Below are positions 59,089 to 64,000 of a stretch of 64,000 nt of DNA, piece after piece. Source of the DNA: Deinococcus radiotolerans (lineage in GTDB: Bacteria; Deinococcota; Deinococci; Deinococcales; Deinococcaceae). The DNA lies in contig NZ_BMPE01000012.1 in the NCBI RefSeq assembly GCF_014647435.1, forward strand, positions 37,482 to 101,481, in the 5' to 3' direction. The notes beneath the pieces are model-generated. The model was not told the DNA's origin and did no database searches. It saw nothing but the letters and a program-made list of their open reading frames with translations. The translations under genes and the position numbers were made by a program. Position 1 is the first letter of the stretch. Each line of letters begins with the position of its first letter.

Positions 59089-61707
59089 ATGCGACACCTG
59101 ACGCGCTGGACCGCCTGCATGACGCTCACGCTCACCCTCACCGCCTGCCCGCGCACGTCCGCACCCACCGGAGGCAACGTGGCCGCCCTGGGCCTGGGCG
59201 CCGGCGTCACGAACGCCATGACCTGCACCCAGCGGGACGGGCGGCTCTACCAGGGCTCCGCGACTGCCGTCGCGCTGGCCCTGCGCGACCGGACCGGCCA
59301 GCCCATCGCTGGGACCACCGCTGCAGACCTCACCCTGACCGTCCCCGACGGCCGGTCGTACCGGTTCGTCTCGCCGTATGACCCGGCGATGGGCCCGGAC
59401 GTCCTCCCCGCCGCAGAGAATGTCTACGTTCTGTGCCAGGCCGCCCAGACGGGCGAGTACACCATCACCGGCACCATCGACCACCAGCCCGTTCAGGACG
59501 CGTACACCCTCACGGACCTCACGGCGCCCACGGCAGTCTCAGCGCCCACCACCCTCAGCGCTCAGGGCGTTCACACCGCTCAGGTGAGTGTCGCCCTGCC
59601 CGACGACACCCGCGTGGCCCTCGTGAATTACTACCGGGGCGCCCGCACGGCTGCTGGCGCGTACGCCGGCTACCGCGTCGGGACCGGCCTGATCGCCTCA
59701 GCCACCACCGCACCGCAGCCCCTCCCACTGCCCAGCCCCGCCGAGGACCTCAGTGCCGCGCAGGCCACGCGCGCGCAGGAAGGCAGCACCCTTGAAGGGG
59801 ACATCATCACGCAGGCGCCGTCCGCCGCGCCGGACCTCCCCATCGACATCGGGGAACTGTCCACCCGCCCCGGCCGGGCCGCTGCGCCGGTCATGTACGT
59901 GCCCGTGACGTTCACGCCGGCGGGCGCCGCCACCGGCACCATCGCCGGCCGGCAATCGATCCCCATCACGCTGCCTGCTGGGCACGTCGCCGGTGAGCCC
60001 TACTACGCCGAAGTGATCTCCTCTTCCCTCACGCTGGGCCGCAGCACATCCGTTCAGGACGTGCAGCGCGTGAACCTGACCGTCCAGTACTCCCCGGTCC
60101 TGCCGGAATCCACCGCCGGGATCGACTGGACGCCCCGCCTGTCACCCTCCCGCATGAACGCCTGGAACGTCCTGACCGACGCGCCACCCGCCAGCGCGAT
60201 GTACACGACGCTCACCACCAGCATGCTCACGCCGGACGGCTTTCCCACCGCGCGCACCTGGACCGTGGACGTGCAGGGACCCGGCGGCACCTGGACGTTC
60301 ACCTACCCGGCCTTCACCGCGTTTGTGCTGGCCTCCCGACCCGCGGCAACCGTGCCCGCCGGCGCGTACACCGCGACCTTCCGCGCGCCGGACGTGGTGA
60401 CGAGCACGCCGCAGGCCACACTGACCATCACCGACAATGATGTGCTCGGCCCCACGCCCGAAGACGTGAATCTCACGCTGAACAGCGACCTGCAGGGCTT
60501 TACCTTTACGGCCGGGAGCGGCCTGCGTTCACACTGGGTGTACGTCACCCAGGATGGCGTTGGCCCCACCGTCGCGAGTGGCGCTTGCCTGCAGGCGCAG
60601 CCCTGCGCGCTGCGCGCCCGGGCGCCCCTCAGCCGAGACGCCAGATACCGGGTGGTGGCGCTGTCCACGGACGCGCCGCTGGACCGCGCGCCGCTGGAGA
60701 CGTCCAGCTGGGATTTCACGCGGCCCGTCCGGTGGACGCTCACCCGACGCGCGGCCGCGACCAACCCGTCAGTGCCGGCGCCCGGCACCCGCTACGACGT
60801 GCTGGACGTCCAGGGCAGGGCCGCGATTGAAGCGACCGGTCAGATGACCTTCGGCCTGTTTGACGCCGGTCAGCCGGTGCCACTGCAGGGTGTGCCGGTG
60901 ACGTGGAGCCTGGCCAGCGTCACCCGCCCAGGATCCGTCACGCTCGATCCCGCCACCGGCACGGTCACCGGGACCGGCTCAGATCTGGGTGAATTCACCG
61001 TCAAAGGCGTGTGGAACTCCACTGAGAACTACTCGAAAGAGATCGCCGTGTTTGGCCTGGCCTGCGCGGGCGGCGGGTCGAGTGCCAGCGGCAGCCTCAG
61101 TTTCCTGTGTAAGTTCCGCGACGCGAACCTGCAGTCCGTCAACACGGAATTCACGGTCGTGAACCACAACGATCCCATGTGGAACCACGGGCAACCGTTC
61201 GTGTTCACCCAGGACAGCGCGTTCAAGAATGCCACCACGCTGGGCGAGTACCTTGACGCGGCGTTCGTCACGCCCGGGGAGTACGACATCACCGCCCGCC
61301 CGGCCGGAGCCAGTCCCGGGGCGCTGGCGCTCCCGCCGGTGTACACGGACCGCGTCACCATCGGCGGCGTGGGCCTGAGCCTCCCGAAAGCCGAGGCGGT
61401 CACCCTGGCATTCAACGGACCAACCGACACGTTCCGGCTGAGCTGGGCGCCCGTCCCGGACGCCCGCGCCTACAAGGTCCGCGTGCAGTCCGGCGTCCCC
61501 CCTGTGGCCACGTTCAACACCTACGTCGTGCCAGCCAGCGACGCGCCCACGCTGGACCTGGGGTACGTGTACGCCCCGCAGATCCGGATCACCGCGCTGA
61601 ACGTCCCGCTGAGCACCCAGGTGGACGAGGCGCTGCCCAGCACCAACTTCCTGTACAGCGACACGCTGTGCTCAGCCGATCCCGACCTCACCGTGACGTG
61701 CGATTAA
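59089..61707 (+). CDS. Very large surface lipoprotein with Ig-like domains
   Basis: An 872-residue protein with CCAGGAG upstream of ATG 59089 and a lipoprotein signal with lipobox LTAC (LTLTLTACPRTSAP). It appears to be a chain of beta-sandwich domains (RTGQPIAGTTAADLTLTVPD, PVTWSLASVTRPGSVTLDPA) with no enzymatic motif. The last part (LSWAPVPDARAYKVRVQSGV) resembles a fibronectin type III repeat. It lies 18 bp after the second caspase gene and 26 bp before the next subtilase gene, so these four genes form one transcription unit. It may be a scaffold or a protease substrate at the surface. Confidence 0.7.
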   Translation: MRHLTRWTACMTLTLTLTACPRTSAPTGGNVAALGLGAGVTNAMTCTQRDGRLYQGSATAVALALRDRTGQPIAGTTAADLTLTVPDGRSYRFVSPYDPAMGPDVLPAAENVYVLCQAAQTGEYTITGTIDHQPVQDAYTLTDLTAPTAVSAPTTLSAQGVHTAQVSVALPDDTRVALVNYYRGARTAAGAYAGYRVGTGLIASATTAPQPLPLPSPAEDLSAAQATRAQEGSTLEGDIITQAPSAAPDLPIDIGELSTRPGRAAAPVMYVPVTFTPAGAATGTIAGRQSIPITLPAGHVAGEPYYAEVISSSLTLGRSTSVQDVQRVNLTVQYSPVLPESTAGIDWTPRLSPSRMNAWNVLTDAPPASAMYTTLTTSMLTPDGFPTARTWTVDVQGPGGTWTFTYPAFTAFVLASRPAATVPAGAYTATFRAPDVVTSTPQATLTITDNDVLGPTPEDVNLTLNSDLQGFTFTAGSGLRSHWVYVTQDGVGPTVASGACLQAQPCALRARAPLSRDARYRVVALSTDAPLDRAPLETSSWDFTRPVRWTLTRRAAATNPSVPAPGTRYDVLDVQGRAAIEATGQMTFGLFDAGQPVPLQGVPVTWSLASVTRPGSVTLDPATGTVTGTGSDLGEFTVKGVWNSTENYSKEIAVFGLACAGGGSSASGSLSFLCKFRDANLQSVNTEFTVVNHNDPMWNHGQPFVFTQDSAFKNATTLGEYLDAAFVTPGEYDITARPAGASPGALALPPVYTDRVTIGGVGLSLPKAEAVTLAFNGPTDTFRLSWAPVPDARAYKVRVQSGVPPVATFNTYVVPASDAPTLDLGYVYAPQIRITALNVPLSTQVDEALPSTNFLYSDTLCSADPDLTVTCD

Positions 61708-61733
61708 CCGACCAGTCACCAAGGAGTGCACCT

Positions 61734-62921
61734 ATGAAGCACGCTGCCCGCGCCGCCGCCCTCCTGGCCCTTCTGGGCACCGCGCCCGCTGCATATGCGA
61801 CCAGCGCCGCGCAGGCGTACGTCGTTGCCTTTCGCGCCGACACGTTGCCCGCGGCTGCCCTCACGGCCAAGAGTCCCGGTGAGTTCAGCGCGGCGCTGAA
61901 CCTGCCAGCGGAAGTGCAGATGACGCGGCCACTCACCGAAGGGACCTTCGCCACGGTCCTCTCCCCCGCCGCGCTGGCGCACCTCAGCGCCGATCCACGC
62001 GTGGCCAGCATCGAACCGGACCAGACCGTTCAGATCAATCCCATCCTGAACGTGGCGGCCAAACGCCCCGCGTCAGGCGTGACCTGGGGCCTGGACCGCG
62101 TGAATCAGGTGCAGTTGCCCCTGGACCACACCTTCGGCGCGCAGCGCAGCGGCGCAGGTGTGCGCGTGTACGTGCTCGACACCGGCATCCGCGCCGCGCA
62201 CGCTGAACTGCGCGGCCGGGTCGACGCCGGCTGGAGTGCCGTGCAGGATGGACGCGGCACCGACGACTGCAACGGGCACGGCACGCACGTCGCGGGCACC
62301 ATCGGTGGCCAGAACGTAGGCCTGGCCCGTGGGGTCACCCTCGTGCCTGTGCGCGTGCTCGACTGCAATGGCCAGGGCCACCTCAGCGACATCCTCGCCG
62401 GGCTCGAATGGGTCCGCACGCACCGTCAAGGACCCAGCGTGGTGAACCTCAGCCTAGGCGCAGACGTCTCCCCTGCCCTGGATGAAGCGGTCACGCGCCT
62501 CTGGCAGGCTGGCGTGACCGTCATCGTCGCCGCCGGTAACAACGCAGCCGACGCCTGCACGCAGTCGCCCGCCCACGCGCCCAAGGTGATCGCCGTCGGG
62601 GCCAGTACCCCGGACGACCGGCGCGCCCCTTTTTCCAATTTCGGGCCCTGCGTCAAGATCTACGCGCCGGGCGATCACATTGAGAGTGCCAGCGCCCGGG
62701 GTGATCAGGCGACATCGGTCATGAGCGGGACCAGCATGGCCGCCCCGCACGTGGCCGCGTACAGCGCGCTGCTGCTGCACATCAATCCCTTCCTCACGCC
62801 CGACCAAGTGGAACGTGAACTGCTCGCGCGCGCCACCCTCGGGGCGCTCACCGACACCCGAAGTGGCCCGAACCGACTTCTGTACGTGCCGGATTGTCGC
62901 ATCTGCACGCAGGTGAAATAG
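61734..62921 (+). CDS. Secreted subtilisin-like protease (S8) with inhibitor-type propeptide
   Basis: ATG 61734 with AAGGAG upstream gives 395 residues. After the signal peptide ([18 protein letters not shown]), residues about 25-105 form an I9-type propeptide ([40 protein letters not shown]). The catalytic domain is canonical: Asp in [12 protein letters not shown], His in [12 protein letters not shown], Asn in [11 protein letters not shown] and Ser in [13 protein letters not shown]. It closes the four-gene unit and is followed by a terminator. Confidence 0.93.
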   Translation: MKHAARAAALLALLGTAPAAYATSAAQAYVVAFRADTLPAAALTAKSPGEFSAALNLPAEVQMTRPLTEGTFATVLSPAALAHLSADPRVASIEPDQTVQINPILNVAAKRPASGVTWGLDRVNQVQLPLDHTFGAQRSGAGVRVYVLDTGIRAAHAELRGRVDAGWSAVQDGRGTDDCNGHGTHVAGTIGGQNVGLARGVTLVPVRVLDCNGQGHLSDILAGLEWVRTHRQGPSVVNLSLGADVSPALDEAVTRLWQAGVTVIVAAGNNAADACTQSPAHAPKVIAVGASTPDDRRAPFSNFGPCVKIYAPGDHIESASARGDQATSVMSGTSMAAPHVAAYSALLLHINPFLTPDQVERELLARATLGALTDTRSGPNRLLYVPDCRICTQVK

Positions 62922-62926
62922 CCGCG

Positions 62927-62953
62927 CTGCCCCCACCCTGCTGGTGGGGGCAG
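62927..62953 (+). terminator. Terminator of the caspase/subtilase transcription unit
   Basis: CTGCCCCCACC-CTGCT-GGTGGGGGCAG, a perfect 11-bp stem, 6 bp after the stop, followed by CAGTATCCTGCTCTTCTT. Confidence 0.8.
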
Positions 62954-63156
62954 CAGTATCCTGCTCTTCTTGAAGTGCCAGGGTCGCACCTGCGGCCACC
63001 GGCGCGCGTCCGATGGACCTGGGCCAGCTTGAGAACTGGGGCAGGCGTGACGGAATCCGGTCAGCCTGAGCTCACGCACGGGCAGGCCCAGCTCCCGCGG
63101 ACAGTGGCGGTGTTCGAGGGTCGCACCCACCGGGCGGGTGACTGCGGGCGCCGCTG

Positions 63157-63640
63157 AGGCGCGCCCGGCCACTCCAGGCGCCGTCGTTCAGGGGCGGGGG
63201 CCCATAAGGATCGACGCTGGGCGACCCGCCGATTACCGCAGCCGCCCGGAAATGGCGGGGGCTGAGCCCCTGGTGCCACGCGCGGTCCTGATTTCGCACG
63301 ACCCCAAGGCACGTCAGTTCTTTCCTGGATCCCGGCGCTCCGCCCCAGTGCACGATCAACACCTCTCGACCACGCCTCCCATCACCACCGTTGGCGGTCG
63401 CCATCCGCCGCGCTGGGGAAGCCTGCGAACAAGCGGACCTCGCCGACGACGGGGACCCGGTGTGCAGGCGGAGAAAGGAAGACCGAGCGCCTGGGTCTGC
63501 CCCTGGCACTGGCGGCATTGTGGGCGCCTGCCGCCTGCAGGTGATGACATCCTGGCCGCCATCTACCGCGCCGATCGGGTGAGCACTGGCCTGGGCTGAG
63601 CAGCTCCGTTGAGCCACCTGAATATCGATATTCAGAACTG
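63157..63640. repeat. Diverged 500-bp block, copy 2
   Basis: Collinear with 40336-40840 in the same orientation; identical runs include CTGGATCCCGGCGCTCCGCC near 63326. It ends at the same palindrome. Confidence 0.8.
63618..63635. repeat. 18-bp palindrome, copy 4
   Basis: Perfect CTGAATATCGATATTCAG at the end of block copy 2, corresponding to copy 1. Confidence 0.95.
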
Positions 63641-63800
63641 GAGTGGGAGAAGTCCAGCTCATGTATTACGGTGCCACGGAAGCGCCGATCACCGGCGCAC
63701 TGAGGAGGGCGAGGGTCATGAGGTCAGCGGGCACAGGGCCAATCCATGCCGACTGCCCGGACGCTGCCGCGCGCCCTCAATCGCAGTGCAGCCTGTGTGC

Positions 63801-63818
63801 CTGAATATTGATATTCGA
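63801..63818. repeat. 18-bp palindrome, copy 5 (variant)
   Basis: CTGAATATTGATATTCGA, 183 bp after copy 4, corresponding to copy 2 at 176 bp after copy 1. A counterpart to copy 3 would fall just outside the window. Confidence 0.85.
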
Positions 63819-64000
63819 GTCTTGAGCTCCCACTGAGTTCGGTGGGACACCAGAAGGCCCCACTATTGCGAAGCCGGTGTCTGTCACATCGAAAGGAAAA
63901 TCAGTGGGTGCTCTCAATCCAGAGTTCGACTAAGGTGACCTTGCCCCTGTTTCCGGTGCCAGTCTGATTGCAAATCGAGCAGCAGACTGGGAGGCGCATG

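Larger units (their letters stand above)
62954..64000. other. Gene-free right end with duplicated block
   Basis: No complete gene is visible. It holds copy 2 of the 500-bp block and two palindromes. The last three bases are ATG preceded by GGGAGGCGC, so a plus-strand gene may start at 63998 and continue outside. Confidence 0.45.

Noticed and set aside
63609..63836. Small plus-strand frame containing LNIDIQ twice
   Set aside because: The repeated peptide is the translation of the 18-bp palindromes; no ribosome site and no conservation with the 40.8-kb copy.

Overview
The window reads as about 64 kb of a high-GC bacterial megaplasmid, most probably from Deinococcus. The grounds are an iteron-controlled RepA-type initiator, many secreted or lipoprotein subtilases, SUKH immunity genes, IS982 and TnpB-type remnants, and a leaderless-style promoter. 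The assignment rests on gene families and composition, not on a database match.

Layout. 1-2.2 kb: four adjacent minus-strand immunity-type genes (three SUKH/SMI1-KNR4, one GAD/Tdi1-like), the first cut by the window edge. 2.4-5.5 kb: small secreted or membrane proteins of unknown function. 5.8-15.5 kb: an eight-gene minus-strand operon with a ROK repressor, an argininosuccinate-lyase-like enzyme, a secreted PIG-L deacetylase with carbohydrate-binding-like domains, a sugar-type ABC importer (binding protein and two permeases, no ATPase), a cytoplasmic PIG-L deacetylase and a PfkB kinase. It looks like import, deacetylation, cleavage and phosphorylation of an unidentified N-acyl sugar conjugate. 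15.8-18.6 kb: RepA-like gene and origin with about ten iterons. 18.6-22.1 kb: DUF2384-type protein, SpoIIIAA/Ycf45-like ATPase, a coiled-coil protein and another SUKH gene. 22.7-23.6 kb: a six-unit tandem array of about 133 bp.

24-34 kb is accessory plasmid DNA. A series of unknown genes is interleaved with a family of GC-rich bulged hairpins whose outer stems differ in sequence but stay complementary. It also holds a 57-bp-period repeat, a gene frameshifted by a 20-bp tandem duplication, and a decayed gene duplicate. The first of two homologous cassettes follows: a small membrane protein ending in PVMPLP plus a TnpB-like protein. In this copy the third RuvC acidic residue is His, and the gene overlaps a second Rep-like gene. 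The second cassette lies at 42.3-43.9 kb and keeps the full RuvC triad.

34-45.6 kb: secreted subtilase, XRE regulator, HNH nuclease, a 28-bp-arm inverted repeat, a DUF2384 antitoxin-like pseudogene with an amber codon, a GNAT acetyltransferase and an IS982 remnant. A diverged block of about 500 bp carrying the 18-bp palindrome CTGAATATCGATATTCAG occurs at 40.3 kb and again at 63.2 kb, bracketing the segment between them.

45.6-62.9 kb is a secretome and protease island: two large lipoproteins (one fusing a beta-helix to a family-5 solute-binding protein), a SAM methyltransferase, two subtilases, a SARP/BTAD-type regulator, two secreted caspase-like proteins and another large lipoprotein. An exact heptamer pair CGTGACC-N4-CGTGACC lies in front of the methyltransferase gene, in front of a subtilase gene, and in the divergent regulator/caspase promoter region. 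It has the 11-bp period expected of SARP operators, so these genes probably form one regulon. This island and the membrane-protein/TnpB-like cassette are the two best candidates for an undescribed system.
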